From Planctomicrobium piriforme (lineage in GTDB: Bacteria > Planctomycetota > Planctomycetia > Pirellulales > UBA1268), in the NCBI GenBank assembly GCA_945871035.1, contig CAMBUD010000023.1, positions 1-33,957 of the forward strand: a DNA stretch of 33,957 nt. Direction: 5' to 3'. The position numbers and the translations under genes were made by a program. Of this stretch, positions 15,449 through 25,448 are shown in pieces. The notes beneath the pieces were generated by a model. That model made no database searches. It was not told the DNA's origin and saw only the letters and a list, made by a program, of their open reading frames with translations. Numbering within the stretch: position 1 is the first letter of the stretch; every line of letters starts with the position of its first letter.

Positions 15449-17131
15449 CTATTCCGTCCGGCCGGTTGCAATGTCGTGTGCGGCTCGCTCAATCTTTTTC
15501 TGTCGTTCGGAAAGGCGGTCAAGCGCTTCAAATAATTCAGGCTCCTCTACTTGCTCGGCGCCGTCTGTCAACAGTTGGGCGTAGCGTTTGGTGCGAGTGT
15601 TCACCCGCTTCTGCAGCGAACGGATCATCTTAAGCTCCGCGAGTTTATCAACCAAAGGTTGCTCCCCAGGTTCGGCAGGCCGGCCACCCGAAGGATTTTG
15701 TGCCTTGGACTGCTGTTCGCGCTGCGCTTTTTCTAATGCCCCCAGCATCTCTTCGAGACTTAAAACAATATCCTCAAGAATGCCACGCGTTGTGCCTCCC
15801 ACGTCGCCACGGGTGAGCCGGGCGGCAGCCTGAGCGGAGTCTTCGCGCACCTGCTCGAGCGCCTCGGGGATGGCAACGGCCGATCCATCATCGCGGACCA
15901 GAGCTAAAGCCTTCAGGGCATCGTTGCCGATCAATCCCTGTTCGCGTGCAAGACGCGAGGCCTCCAGTTGACGTTCACGATCTGACTGAGTCTGCGACGG
16001 CGTCGCTAGTTTGTCGGTGCCAGCCAGTACGGCTTTTTCAGCGCGAAGCATTGCACGCACACGGACCTCCAGCAGTACCAACAAGCGTTCAACCTCCTCC
16101 TCACGCATTTGCCGCAGAATCTCTTCGAGTTCTGCTCGGGCGGTCTCCAGTTCCTCAATCGCCTTCTCTTGCTCGCTGCGGGCCTCCTTGCGCTGCGACT
16201 GATCGAGCTTTTCACGGGCCGCACGCATCCGTTTTTCGGCAGCCGCAAGTCGCTTTTTCGTGCGCCGTGCCCGGGAGGACTCATCGTCACCGTTATTGTC
16301 TGCAGCCTCCTCCTGTTTGTCAGTCGAGGACTCGTTGCTCGGTTCGCTCTCGGATCCTTTGTCGTCGGCGGTGCCCTTGCTGGAATCACCGGCACTTCCC
16401 TCCGAAGTCTGCGACGGTGCGTCAGAGTCCTTTGCATCAGAGTCCTTTGCATCAGAGTTCTTTGAATTGTTCGCATCGCCACTGGGGTCTGACTGCTGCC
16501 TAGCAGTGGGTGAGTCACGGGCCTCCATTCGTTTGGCAAAGCCATCAACGTCGTCAGACAGACCATGCGTTTCATCGGCTACCGTATTTTGTCGGTCCGA
16601 TAGCTGCGGCTCTTTGCCACCGGCCTCGGTTGAACCTTCAATGTCTCGTTGACGGGAGATCAATTTTGAAAGTCGTGCAAGAAACTGTTTTACCTCTTCC
16701 TTTGTGTTGGCAAGGCGGCGATCGGTATCACCTGATTCGAGGAGATCGAGAAGTTGTTTCAGTGCATCAATGGCACTCGACTGACGGTTGCCGGCCTTTA
16801 GCAATTGCCCTTCTGCGAGGAGTGTCACGATCGTATCAAGCCGATTGTCTAGTTCCTCGTTTCGGGCCTGCTCGAAGACACTACGGAGCAGTGCTGACCG
16901 TCGCGGATCACTTGTGGCTAACAGATCTGCTAAACGTAGAAACGTTTTCTCTAAGTCACGAAACTGTCGCAACAGATCCTGCTCACGATCAACAAGGCTC
17001 TCGCTGGTGCTGATGGGTGCGGAGGAAGATTCTATTTCAGTGACTTCAAAGCGGCTGGCCATCAGGCAACGGCTCAAGGGCAGAAACCACAAAACAGTCA
17101 CAGCTATCGTTACCGGCAGAAAGTGCTTCAT
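15449..17131 (-). CDS. Acidic coiled-coil protein with signal sequence, function unknown
   Basis: The start is placed at the ATG at 17131 (560 residues) rather than the in-frame ATG at 17170. It gives a 4-base ATGA overlap with the DUF4175-like gene and puts a signal peptide at the very N-terminus (MKHFLPVTIAVTVLWFLPL). The mature protein begins with a helical region, then has a long disordered acidic stretch rich in Ser, Asp, Glu and Lys (about residues 190-290, with SDAKDSDAKDSDA). Strong heptad-type helices follow (KRLAAAEKRMRAAREKL, AIEELETARAELEEILRQM) and more helices run to the end. No catalytic motif is seen. The C-terminal pattern and location next to a DUF4175-like protein suggest they work together, perhaps as a filament or scaffold outside the inner membrane. 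Base composition is like the neighbours. Confidence 0.75.
   Translation of the reverse strand: MKHFLPVTIAVTVLWFLPLSRCLMASRFEVTEIESSSAPISTSESLVDREQDLLRQFRDLEKTFLRLADLLATSDPRRSALLRSVFEQARNEELDNRLDTIVTLLAEGQLLKAGNRQSSAIDALKQLLDLLESGDTDRRLANTKEEVKQFLARLSKLISRQRDIEGSTEAGGKEPQLSDRQNTVADETHGLSDDVDGFAKRMEARDSPTARQQSDPSGDANNSKNSDAKDSDAKDSDAPSQTSEGSAGDSSKGTADDKGSESEPSNESSTDKQEEAADNNGDDESSRARRTKKRLAAAEKRMRAAREKLDQSQRKEARSEQEKAIEELETARAELEEILRQMREEEVERLLVLLEVRVRAMLRAEKAVLAGTDKLATPSQTQSDRERQLEASRLAREQGLIGNDALKALALVRDDGSAVAIPEALEQVREDSAQAAARLTRGDVGGTTRGILEDIVLSLEEMLGALEKAQREQQSKAQNPSGGRPAEPGEQPLVDKLAELKMIRSLQKRVNTRTKRYAQLLTDGAEQVEEPELFEALDRLSERQKKIERAAHDIATGRTE
16422..16466. repeat. Three 15-bp tandem repeats in the coiled-coil gene
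   Basis: Units start at 16422, 16437 and 16452. The first two are identical (tcagagtcctttgca) and the third differs at three positions. They encode the acidic SDAKD-type repeats in the disordered segment. The period keeps the frame, so copy number could vary without breaking the gene. Confidence 0.85.
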
Positions 17132-19428
17132 GGCCGCTCCAGTGCCTCCCGTGCCCGCTTTTTTTGCCATTCAAGCGTATTGGTCTTGATTTCCTCTTGC
17201 GTGCGGATCACGCCGCGCAGAATTTCAATCACTTCGTTGAATGACTCCAGTTCCATCATCTTATCAAGCACGGCACGCATACGGGCTAGCACCAGATCGG
17301 CCCGCGCAAGAAGGCTAGCACGATTGCCAATCAGGAGTTGGTCAGCAAGGCTGCGACACGCAAGGGAAAGGTCTGGCAGGTCCTTGGTGGCAATGGCAGC
17401 CAGCGGATCAGCAATTTGCACAATCAACCGCAGTTCCAACTCGGGTGTCAGGAGCAGATTGTTGTCGAGTTCCCGATGAATCTCCCGGAAAGCAGTGGCA
17501 ATCTCGTCAACTTCGCCCCGTGCGCGGGAGGTCGATTCGCTGAGCATCGCTGTATCGGCAGGCAGATCGCCGTCATCGCTGGTGGTGAGGGCTTTAGCAT
17601 CAGGCTCGTTAGGAGTACTGCCAGTCGTTGCGGCAAGGCGGTTGCGAGTCTGCGTAAAGTCGGCGATACAACTTTCGTAGCGGCGTCGGAGGAGGATCTC
17701 ACGCGCCTCAAGCATCGCCAAGAGCAACTCCGGGGTAACCACATCGAGTGACCATACGTCACTTGTGCCGCTGTTTGGTGCGCCATCCAGGGTGCAGCCA
17801 TCAACGGCAGTCACAGCGACCTTAAGGGCACTGCCTACTGAAAGAGCAAGTGCTTCAAGTGGCACCACCTCCGGTGCATCTGTCGGTAGATCTATGAGCG
17901 ACGCACCGCGTTTGAGTCTAGCGATTGGGAATGCCGTCTCGGCGCCATCAACAACGGTCAGGCGAACAACTGCCTCTTCCAACCCATGGTCGTCCACGAT
18001 CGTGCCATCCAGCGGAATCCTCGCTCGCGGGGTAACAGCCGTCGAAATGCCCCGCATCCGCACTGTCACTAGAGGTGGATCGTCCGGAAGAGCCGAGAGC
18101 ACAAATGCAATGGGCTCACGATTGACTAGCTGATCAGAGTCGGTAAACCTTGCGATGATGGTGCGGTCACCAGTGAGCGATTCAATTCGGCCTGCAAGGG
18201 AACGAGACGCGATGCTAGTGGCAGGAGAGTTTTCTGCAGTCAGAGTGCTGAGCACCTCTTCTGTTTGTTGAGGGCCTACGGTCTTATCGGATGGACTCTT
18301 GTCGATTGTTGCCAGCAGAGTGGCGGCTGAAAGTGGCTTGGTTGAGGTGCATTCAATCTCGACACTCGATCCGCGCGGAACTTGTACGATCCGCGATGGA
18401 GGCACCTGCCGTTTGCCACCACCGAGGTAAGTTGGCGGCGTGTAGTGGATAGAAAGCTTTTCTAGGCTTGGCGGATCGATGACTTTTACACTGAGATTAC
18501 TGATCCGTGCATCGCCGCCGCGCACCTCAAGCATAAGATCTTCACCGACATTTTTCAGAACATGACCGAATGCCTGTTCTTTATCGGTGGTGCCACCGCG
18601 CATGCCCATGCGCTCGCTGCGCCAACCAGTAGAGCTATGCGAACGCAAATCAATAATGCTAGGAAGCTTTTTTTTATAATCAGCATCACTTAATTCGGCC
18701 GCACCGTTTAAGCGGACTCGAACGATCACGTCTACATCACTGCCGCGAGCCACCTTGCGAAAGCCATCTGAAAAGTCGTCAATCGCAAGGCTCACGCGAC
18801 GGGGCCAGTGATCGTCACTGAAAAGCGCTAGTCGCCGTATCCACATATGCGCAACTGCCGGCTGTAAGGTCGCCATTGCCGCAATGCTGGCGGCTGCAAG
18901 GAGTCCGAGAACTGCTAGCGTCGTCAGTTTCTGCCTGCGAAAAAGTTGCCCCGTCCGCACTTCGCGGAGCATCACAACCGCTTCAGCAGTGGTGCGGGCA
19001 AGCAGTGCTGGGTCAACGTCTTCTCGGGGTTGCGAGGCGAGTTGGATCGCGGTGGAGAGACTGTCATGGAAGCCGGCGTGTCCGCGCTCGATAACAATTG
19101 CAAGGGCCCCGTCTGTAAGCGGTGTGTAAAGACGCAGAAAAAGTTTCCAGACGACGATCCATGAGAACCCAATAAAAGCCGTAGTCATTAGCAGAATGCG
19201 CACCCACACAGGCGGCTCAATGCTCCAATCCAGCAGGAGTAGACCCCAGAAAACGGTAGCACTTAAAAGACCAATAAGCGCCAACGACTCCACCCAGATC
19301 CAGCGACGCGTCTGTCTGCGCAGATTTTCCAACATCCGTAGGAGAGGAGTGATGTCAGATTCATCAGCACGGCGCATGACGGTATCTGTCAGTAGGTCTG
19401 TCGGCGGTGGATCAAGAAGGAGCGACAC
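17128..19428 (-). CDS. DUF4175-like membrane protein
   Basis: A 766-residue protein with membrane helices near the N-terminus at about residues 44-68 (VESLALIGLLSATVFWGLLLL), 74-96 (VRILLMTTAFIGFSWIVVW) and 168-190 (LTTLAVLGLLAAASIAAMATL). A large extracytoplasmic part rich in beta structure follows, with segments such as LSIHYTPPTYLGGG and VVDDHGLEEAVVRLTVVDG, then a helical C-terminus. This layout matches the large DUF4175-type proteins found in bacterial MoxR/VWA gene trains. The longest start is GTG at 19428; an ATG at 19377 (residue 18) is an alternative and neither has a clear ribosome site. Its stop overlaps the next gene's ATG by 4 bases. The gap to the upstream VWA gene is 122 bases. 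Molecular function of the family is unknown. Confidence 0.75.
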   Translation of the reverse strand: MSLLLDPPPTDLLTDTVMRRADESDITPLLRMLENLRRQTRRWIWVESLALIGLLSATVFWGLLLLDWSIEPPVWVRILLMTTAFIGFSWIVVWKLFLRLYTPLTDGALAIVIERGHAGFHDSLSTAIQLASQPREDVDPALLARTTAEAVVMLREVRTGQLFRRQKLTTLAVLGLLAAASIAAMATLQPAVAHMWIRRLALFSDDHWPRRVSLAIDDFSDGFRKVARGSDVDVIVRVRLNGAAELSDADYKKKLPSIIDLRSHSSTGWRSERMGMRGGTTDKEQAFGHVLKNVGEDLMLEVRGGDARISNLSVKVIDPPSLEKLSIHYTPPTYLGGGKRQVPPSRIVQVPRGSSVEIECTSTKPLSAATLLATIDKSPSDKTVGPQQTEEVLSTLTAENSPATSIASRSLAGRIESLTGDRTIIARFTDSDQLVNREPIAFVLSALPDDPPLVTVRMRGISTAVTPRARIPLDGTIVDDHGLEEAVVRLTVVDGAETAFPIARLKRGASLIDLPTDAPEVVPLEALALSVGSALKVAVTAVDGCTLDGAPNSGTSDVWSLDVVTPELLLAMLEAREILLRRRYESCIADFTQTRNRLAATTGSTPNEPDAKALTTSDDGDLPADTAMLSESTSRARGEVDEIATAFREIHRELDNNLLLTPELELRLIVQIADPLAAIATKDLPDLSLACRSLADQLLIGNRASLLARADLVLARMRAVLDKMMELESFNEVIEILRGVIRTQEEIKTNTLEWQKKRAREALERP

Positions 19429-19550
19429 TGGAGAGCAGTCATTTCCTCAAGGTGTGGTCGAAGGCGCTGAGTGTGATTCAGAAGCAAAAATGATTAGGAA
19501 AACGAGAGTTATCTATCTGCGGTCCAAGTTTTGCGGAGTTTTCTACGGAC

Positions 19551-22253
19551 TTAGGCTAATTTTACCAACCGGCGCACAACCCATTCCACACAGAGTAATC
19601 CAGCGGCGAATGCCAATAAAATTGTGTTGAGTTGGCGCTTGAAAGCACCGTCTGGTACGCCGGTTTCGAATTCACGTCGTGAGCGATCAGGGATTTTTTC
19701 AGCTAGCGTTTGTGATGCGTCGACTGTCCACGCTTGGTCACAGAGAAAATGAGCCTGAGATCCAGAAATCACTGCTACTTGCTCCAGGAGACGCCGATCA
19801 AGCCGGGGTTGCGCCAGTTCCCTGTCGGGTAAACGGGCCTGAATCCGGCGAGACATCTTTTCTCCAGAACCGTTGCCAAGCTCAGCATCGATGCGCCATG
19901 TCCCTTCACGTGAGGCCACAAATGCTCCCTGTACCACCCCCGGTTGACTCGGTTGGGCAGTGAGTGCGATCCGCAGCATCGTGCCATCAGGGCCTACAAC
20001 CTGACAGGTTGCCGTTTCTGTATTGCCTTCTGCAGCCACCACCCGCACAACGACGTTTGATCCAACGGCAAAGCGATCGCGGTCGATCAACACGCGTGCT
20101 TGGCGTGATCCACGCAGGAGTCGCCCTTGGGAGACATGCCGAATAAGTTGCGTCGTGAGTCGTTCAAACAAACTGTCATCCAGTTCACGCAGTCGCCACG
20201 TTTCGCCGCTCCCCAAAAAAAATACGTTTCCAGAACCAAAAAACTGACCAGCGAAGTAAATGGGTGCGACGTCCTGCGAGGCTGTTGCATGCGGGTGGGA
20301 TGCGCGGGCGTAAACCGTCGCCCCCGGCTTAGCAATAGTCGCATCCAAACAGGAAAAGACGCCCTTGAAATCGCTCCACACAGTCTGGCTGGCTATGCGA
20401 CTGGACCCCAACCAGAGAAACTCCGCTTCCTGTGCATCGCGTGTGAAAATCAGTGGCATAGGTTCTTCTAAACCAGCCAGTTCTTCATGCATAAGCAGGC
20501 TTGGTCTTCGTAACTCCACCGGATGAAGGTTGCGGATCACAGATGTCTGCGGATCCGCGAGCCACGCATCCATAAAGACGTTGCCGGCTACCAGCACCAG
20601 TCCTCCCGAATCGCGTGACACCCAACGATCGAGTCGAGACTGTGCCGCTGGATCGAGTTGCCGCCAGTCGTAGTCAAAGGCAACGACAACATCATACTCA
20701 GCGAGTGCTTCGGCCGTGGCAGGGAATGACTCGAGAACGCTGCGCGCATCTTGCGAGCTCCCTCGGTTTGCGGTGCCAAGCAGAACATCCACCGCAAAAC
20801 TTTTGTCTCGATCGAGTACATTTCGCATAAACTGATACTCCCGACTCGGTCCACCCGCCATTAAAAGCACCTGCGTGACCCTATCGACAACCTCGATTTC
20901 AGCCACTTGCAGGTTATCGGCGACGGTTCGGTCGGCTACTGGCGGTACCACCCGCAGCAGGAGGTTACAGCGCCCCGGCGACTCGAGCCCCGGCACGTCA
21001 AACCTCACCGCTGACAGCTCGCCGTCGGCACCGAGCACGACTTCGGCATCGTCGATGAGGCGGCGCGCTCTTGGGGCCGTCTTGGACTGGCTGTCGGGCG
21101 TCTCTTGCAAAGAGTTTTCTGTCTCATCGGAGTCTGCCTCAAACAGCTCCACCTTAACGGTCTGGCCGGTGAGCCCCTGCGATTGAAGATAGCCAGTGAC
21201 AGCGAAACGATCGCCAGGAAACACACGCACAGGGGCCAGAAGATCACTCACACGCACATTTGTGGGGAGCCGATCGGAACCGATCCCAATTGGAAACACA
21301 GGCACCCCGGCCTTCGCAAGTGCAGCTACTGCCATTGCTGGATCAATACCCGCGTTGTTGGATCCATCGGAGAGGATAAGCACGGCTGCCAGTACACCAG
21401 CGGGTTCTTGATCGAATACTCGAATGAGGGATTCGCCGATCCGTGTTTCAAACCCCTCAGGTGTCAGACGCCTGCGCCAGTCCTCTGCAGATGGGCCGTC
21501 TGCCGAGGAGGCAGGTGGTTGTACATTGACAGCGCTCAAGCTGCTGTCTGAAATTGCACCTTCAACCGTCTTGCCAACAAGGCTTTCGTGGCCAATGCTG
21601 GGAGGAGCGAGAGGATCGGTCATTGGTAAAACGAGGAGCGGTTCGGCTTCGGTTTCAAAACGCCACACCGAAACCTCGTGCCTCGAGGCCAATGCGGCGA
21701 GCAATCCACCCTCGTCGAGGATATCAATGGCCCGCTGTGATCGCGTTTGAGTTACGGCTCTACGTGGTGTTTCTGGTGCACCGTTTTTCGCAAGAGGCTC
21801 CGCAATCTTTAGCGATTGGTCGAGCGCACTTTCTGCATTGCTGGAGAAAGCATCATCGAGCGTCATGCTAGCGCTGGCATCGATGAGAACAGCAACACGC
21901 GATGGAAAAATAAGCTCATGTTCGGCCGTTCGCTCAAAATCGAGATACGCAGCGACTAAAGCGGCAAACACTCCAATGCGGAGGGTAGCCAGCAAAAGGC
22001 CGACCTGAGGTGGTAACTCGCCAGCATCACGACGGTAGAGCCAGAGCATGAAAACCACGACTGTCGCCAGCAAAACCACAAGCGCCGGCATATGCCACCA
22101 CTGTGAGAATCCGCCAATGAAACCGCTGGTAATACGGTGTTGCACGCTTTCGGTGGCGGCGAGCAGGCTCACCAGTGGCAGGCTGTTGGGAGTTGGCATG
22201 TGCAGCATGTGAGTGTCAAAGGCTAGGACGGCTTTTTCGTGCGATGGCAGCAT
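19551..22253 (-). CDS. Large membrane-anchored VWA-domain protein
   Basis: A 900-residue protein. Two membrane helices precede the VWA domain (about residues 55-73 and 86-105), and one closes the protein (LLAFAAGLLCVEWVVRRLV). The metal-ion-dependent adhesion site is complete in its first motif, VLIDASASM (D125, S127, S129), with SDGSNNAG and the later VFPIGIG segment of the fold. Residues about 440-680 look like a class I glutamine-amidotransferase-type fold without an obvious catalytic Cys (YDVVVAFDYDWRQL, GGLVLVAGN), as seen in related planctomycete and Bacteroidetes-type proteins. Starts are uncertain: the ATG at 22253 overlaps the BatA-type gene by 38 bases, while ATGs at 22208 and 22199 avoid overlap. 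As a VWA protein it likely binds a partner delivered or released by the MoxR ATPase. Confidence 0.85.
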   Translation of the reverse strand: MLPSHEKAVLAFDTHMLHMPTPNSLPLVSLLAATESVQHRITSGFIGGFSQWWHMPALVVLLATVVVFMLWLYRRDAGELPPQVGLLLATLRIGVFAALVAAYLDFERTAEHELIFPSRVAVLIDASASMTLDDAFSSNAESALDQSLKIAEPLAKNGAPETPRRAVTQTRSQRAIDILDEGGLLAALASRHEVSVWRFETEAEPLLVLPMTDPLAPPSIGHESLVGKTVEGAISDSSLSAVNVQPPASSADGPSAEDWRRRLTPEGFETRIGESLIRVFDQEPAGVLAAVLILSDGSNNAGIDPAMAVAALAKAGVPVFPIGIGSDRLPTNVRVSDLLAPVRVFPGDRFAVTGYLQSQGLTGQTVKVELFEADSDETENSLQETPDSQSKTAPRARRLIDDAEVVLGADGELSAVRFDVPGLESPGRCNLLLRVVPPVADRTVADNLQVAEIEVVDRVTQVLLMAGGPSREYQFMRNVLDRDKSFAVDVLLGTANRGSSQDARSVLESFPATAEALAEYDVVVAFDYDWRQLDPAAQSRLDRWVSRDSGGLVLVAGNVFMDAWLADPQTSVIRNLHPVELRRPSLLMHEELAGLEEPMPLIFTRDAQEAEFLWLGSSRIASQTVWSDFKGVFSCLDATIAKPGATVYARASHPHATASQDVAPIYFAGQFFGSGNVFFLGSGETWRLRELDDSLFERLTTQLIRHVSQGRLLRGSRQARVLIDRDRFAVGSNVVVRVVAAEGNTETATCQVVGPDGTMLRIALTAQPSQPGVVQGAFVASREGTWRIDAELGNGSGEKMSRRIQARLPDRELAQPRLDRRLLEQVAVISGSQAHFLCDQAWTVDASQTLAEKIPDRSRREFETGVPDGAFKRQLNTILLAFAAGLLCVEWVVRRLVKLA

Positions 22254-24501
22254 GGTAGCTGCTGAAATAAGCGAGCAATTGCTCCAACAGGAGTACCAGT
22301 AGCAGTGCGTGAAGCAGTGGCGTTACCAGTGATACGCCGGCCAAGATATTTGCATCGGGTTGCAGTGATTCTGCATTATCGTACTGAAACGTTACGCCGG
22401 CTAGAGTTTGATCGAGTTGTTCCCGGCCGATGCGTTCCAGACGCCCCTCATCGGGATCGACATTAACGGCAACGATCTGCTCGCGCTGGGTGCCGTCGAG
22501 TCGTCGCCACCGTGCCGCATAGGCACCGGCGGAGTGTGTTGTTGAAAGAGAGGCTGCAAGGGATCCCGTGGGCGTCACAACAGCCGTTTGGTGGATGATG
22601 GTTCCGCCGGGTGGCACAATGAAATCAACATCGATCTCATCGTTGCCAGCTTCCAGACTGACCGTCACGGCGTCGCCGACCTCAAGTGTTTCCGCCTGAC
22701 GTCGAATGCGGGCCAAATGGCTCTCAAGTTCGAGCATAACCACTACCCAACTCGGATTGGCACGCGCCCAGTTATTCCAGTTGGGCGACGCTGTGGTGAG
22801 CACGGCCACTACAAGCCCCTCACCGTAAGGCCGCTCGACGATCAGCGGCGCACGTGTGCGCAGCGAAAGCAGACGACGCACCCTTGAATGGCTCGGAACT
22901 CCAGTGCTCGAGTTTGTAAAATCGCGGTCGACAGCCATGAAACGATCGATGCGCACGGCATCCAGAAGGGGGTTGCGTTGGCCGTTGAGTACGGCCACCA
23001 CCGGATGCTCTTCAACGATGACATCGGGTACAGATTGCTGATTATCCCGCTCTACCAACAGGTCAACCGGACCGGCCAGCGATAGTGGAAACAGCCCTTT
23101 GCCATCGCGATAAAGCGTTCGATTCACTTCGTCTATTTTGGTGCGCGGGCCCATGAAAAACACCACGCCTCCACCGGAGCGGGTAAACGTCTCCAAGGCC
23201 TTGATCTCGGGAGGATCCAGTCGCTCCACATCGAGCAGCCAAATGCAGTCAAATGCACTGAGACTCAGTGCTGTCAGCGCACGCGGTTGCTCAATGCGCG
23301 GCCGCAGACCAGTGGGAGCACCAGAGCCTGGAGCGAGCGCTGCGCTCAAATAAAAGGCGTCTCCCGCCCGCGCGCCTCCTCGAGGATCTCCATCAATAAT
23401 GAGTACATCAACGCGATCGACTACGTTTATGACAGCCGTGCGCACATTGTCGATAGCCAGAACATCGGACGGAATACGAGCATCGACAACGTGACTGCCG
23501 GGCTTTGTGAACCGTGCATCGAATCGCTGCACGGCAACGGCACCGGCACTGATCTCCGGGAGTCGTAGGCCAGGACGGATTGCACCATCCTCTTGCAGGT
23601 CTACCTGTACGTCGCGAATAGTACTTTCAGAGTTGTTTCGAACCGCTACCTCCAGCGGTACGAGCACGCCCGTTGCCGGTACGCCTCCCACCACCTCCAA
23701 CCGTTCGATCGTTAGGTTTCCAGCAGACTGTACCGGGCTGCCTTTTCCCAGAGAACCAGCAGCACAGTCGACCAGCCTCAATTCCACGCCCGCATCTGAC
23801 AGCCGTTGCAGCAGGTCGGCGGTTTCGTCGGCAACTTTCCAGTCGCGCGTTCGAAAATCAGTCACGAGCCAGACAACGTTGGTCGCACCCGTGCCGGCTC
23901 CTACGGCTTCAGCAGCAGCGACCAGCGGTTCGCGTGGCCCACAGTCGTTTGCTGTCGGTTGCCAAGTCGCCAGTTCGTCACACACCTCCTGGACCACCTG
24001 TGGCGTCAACGTCTGTCGTGGAACGTCAAAGTTCGGCGGTGCAAGGGTGAGTGCCGAAAACCGTCCGATTGTCAGCTCTTGTCGGCCTTGCACTCCGGCT
24101 ATTTCGCGACAGATTCGCTCCACCACCAGTTTGCCGCGGTCAAAGGCACTAACGCTACCGATGCGTCCCCCAGTGGAAAGATCGCTCATGGAATAACTGT
24201 CGTCAAGCAAGACGACATGTGCTGTCCGCGTGCCACCGAGCATTTGTCCCAGAGCACTGCGCAGACGCGGTTGCGCTAAAGCCAGCACGATTCCAAGCAC
24301 TGCAACCACGCGCAGCAATAAGAGAAGAATTTGCTTGAGGAGTACACGCGTACGGTATTTGCGTTGACTGGCCAGCAGGAATTCCATTGCCGCCCACTGC
24401 ACCTTGCGATGCCGCAGCAGGTTGATGAGATGGATGATGATAGGGGCAGTCGCCAGAGGCAGTCCCCACCAGAGAAGCGATAGAAAATCGAATGTCGGCA
24501 T
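22216..24501 (-). CDS. BatA-type VWA membrane protein
   Basis: A 761-residue protein starting with the N-terminal signature of the BatA family: FLSLLWWGLPLATAPIIIHLINLLRHRKVQW, then AMEFLLASQRKYRTRVLLKQILLLLLRVVAVLGIVLALAQP. Two membrane helices lie within residues 8-77. The VWA domain begins with VVLLDDSYSMSD, giving D100, S102 and S104 as the MIDAS residues. A middle domain (RVDVLIIDGDPRGGARAG, then CIWLLDVERLDPPEIKALETF) resembles a glutamine-amidotransferase fold. A final helix near residue 735 (LLHALLLVLLLEQLLAYF) re-enters the membrane. AAAGG upstream of the ATG at 24501 supports the start. Proteins of this type occur next to MoxR and DUF58 genes and are thought to form an inner-membrane complex; the exact function is not established. 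Confidence 0.9.
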   Translation of the reverse strand: MPTFDFLSLLWWGLPLATAPIIIHLINLLRHRKVQWAAMEFLLASQRKYRTRVLLKQILLLLLRVVAVLGIVLALAQPRLRSALGQMLGGTRTAHVVLLDDSYSMSDLSTGGRIGSVSAFDRGKLVVERICREIAGVQGRQELTIGRFSALTLAPPNFDVPRQTLTPQVVQEVCDELATWQPTANDCGPREPLVAAAEAVGAGTGATNVVWLVTDFRTRDWKVADETADLLQRLSDAGVELRLVDCAAGSLGKGSPVQSAGNLTIERLEVVGGVPATGVLVPLEVAVRNNSESTIRDVQVDLQEDGAIRPGLRLPEISAGAVAVQRFDARFTKPGSHVVDARIPSDVLAIDNVRTAVINVVDRVDVLIIDGDPRGGARAGDAFYLSAALAPGSGAPTGLRPRIEQPRALTALSLSAFDCIWLLDVERLDPPEIKALETFTRSGGGVVFFMGPRTKIDEVNRTLYRDGKGLFPLSLAGPVDLLVERDNQQSVPDVIVEEHPVVAVLNGQRNPLLDAVRIDRFMAVDRDFTNSSTGVPSHSRVRRLLSLRTRAPLIVERPYGEGLVVAVLTTASPNWNNWARANPSWVVVMLELESHLARIRRQAETLEVGDAVTVSLEAGNDEIDVDFIVPPGGTIIHQTAVVTPTGSLAASLSTTHSAGAYAARWRRLDGTQREQIVAVNVDPDEGRLERIGREQLDQTLAGVTFQYDNAESLQPDANILAGVSLVTPLLHALLLVLLLEQLLAYFSSYHAAIARKSRPSL

Positions 24502-24518
24502 GGTGTGGGCCTTTCGCC

Positions 24519-25448
24519 TTAGACGGCCATGCTCGAGCGTCGCGAGAGAAACTTCACAAGCGCAGCGTCCACCGGTTCACCGGTTGGGATCAGCGAGTAG
24601 TCGCATCTCGCGGCCGCTGACCGCTTGCGCGCATTGGCGAGAAAGTCCTCGAGCGCCGTCATGTAGCCTGCGCGGAGTGCGCGAGGATTGCAGGCGATAT
24701 GCTCAGGCAGTTCGAGTCCTTCAAATTGCGTCGGTCCCTCAAATGGAAAGTTGAGCTCATCGTCATCCATTACGTGTAGGAGCACGATATCGTGGCCGCG
24801 TTGTCGGAGAAACTGCATCCCCTGAAACACACCATCGCTATCGCCGAGCAAATCGGAAACGATGATGACCATTCCGCGTCGCGGCAGGGTTTCGGAGAGT
24901 GATCGCAGCACCGGCAAAAAGGCCGTTGGCCGGCCGATCCGCGGAGCCTCGAGCACCTCGATAAGACTGGAGAGGTGGGACCTTTTTGTCCGTGCTGGAA
25001 CGCGTGCACGCACCTTATCATCGAACACCGCACAGCCAACTGCATCACCGTGCGAGAGCGCTAGCCACGCCAAACTCACGGCGAGCGTGGCAGCATAATC
25101 GTATTTACTAAGCGTGCGATTCTGAGCAGATCTCTTGCCGTTCACCTGCGATTGATAGTCCATGCTCGCAGAACCATCAACCAGCAGCGAAAGGCGAAGG
25201 TTTGTCTCCTCCTCAAATTCCTTGACGTAGAGCCGATCCTGCCGGCCCCAAACCTTCCAATCAACGCGACGCAAATCATCGCCGCGGACATATTCGCGGT
25301 GCTGCAGAAACTCCACCGACTGCCCCTTGTAGGGGCTTTTATGAAGCCCGGCGAGCACACCCTCGACCACCGCCCGCGCGCGCATTTCGAGCCGGGCAAT
25401 TCTCGCAATCGCTTCAGGATGCAAAAATCGTTTGGAAGCGGGCGTCAC
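24519..25448 (-). CDS. DUF58 protein (VWA-like)
   Basis: A 309-residue cytoplasmic protein with the DUF58 signature: [28 protein letters not shown], then [33 protein letters not shown]. It is followed by a VWA-like MIDAS motif LLVDGSASM (D91, S93, S95). No membrane segment is visible. The start is a GTG at 25448 that overlaps the MoxR 3' end by 35 bases. It is preferred because the family's conserved 'FL.PE...RI..LE.RAR' segment begins at residue 8, leaving no later start. DUF58 proteins are regular partners of MoxR ATPases and are assumed to link the ATPase to membrane VWA proteins. The spacing to the next gene is 17 bases. Confidence 0.93.
   Translation of the reverse strand: MTPASKRFLHPEAIARIARLEMRARAVVEGVLAGLHKSPYKGQSVEFLQHREYVRGDDLRRVDWKVWGRQDRLYVKEFEEETNLRLSLLVDGSASMDYQSQVNGKRSAQNRTLSKYDYAATLAVSLAWLALSHGDAVGCAVFDDKVRARVPARTKRSHLSSLIEVLEAPRIGRPTAFLPVLRSLSETLPRRGMVIIVSDLLGDSDGVFQGMQFLRQRGHDIVLLHVMDDDELNFPFEGPTQFEGLELPEHIACNPRALRAGYMTALEDFLANARKRSAAARCDYSLIPTGEPVDAALVKFLSRRSSMAV

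Noticed and set aside
23507..24196. Plus-strand open frame of 229 codons inside the BatA-type gene
   Set aside because: It lies wholly antisense to a gene with clear membrane and VWA motifs, and its product is Ser/Arg-rich with no recognisable fold.
19551..24501. Glutamine-amidotransferase-like middle domains of the two VWA proteins considered as active enzymes
   Set aside because: No catalytic Cys-His pair is visible, and related VWA proteins carry the same inactive fold.
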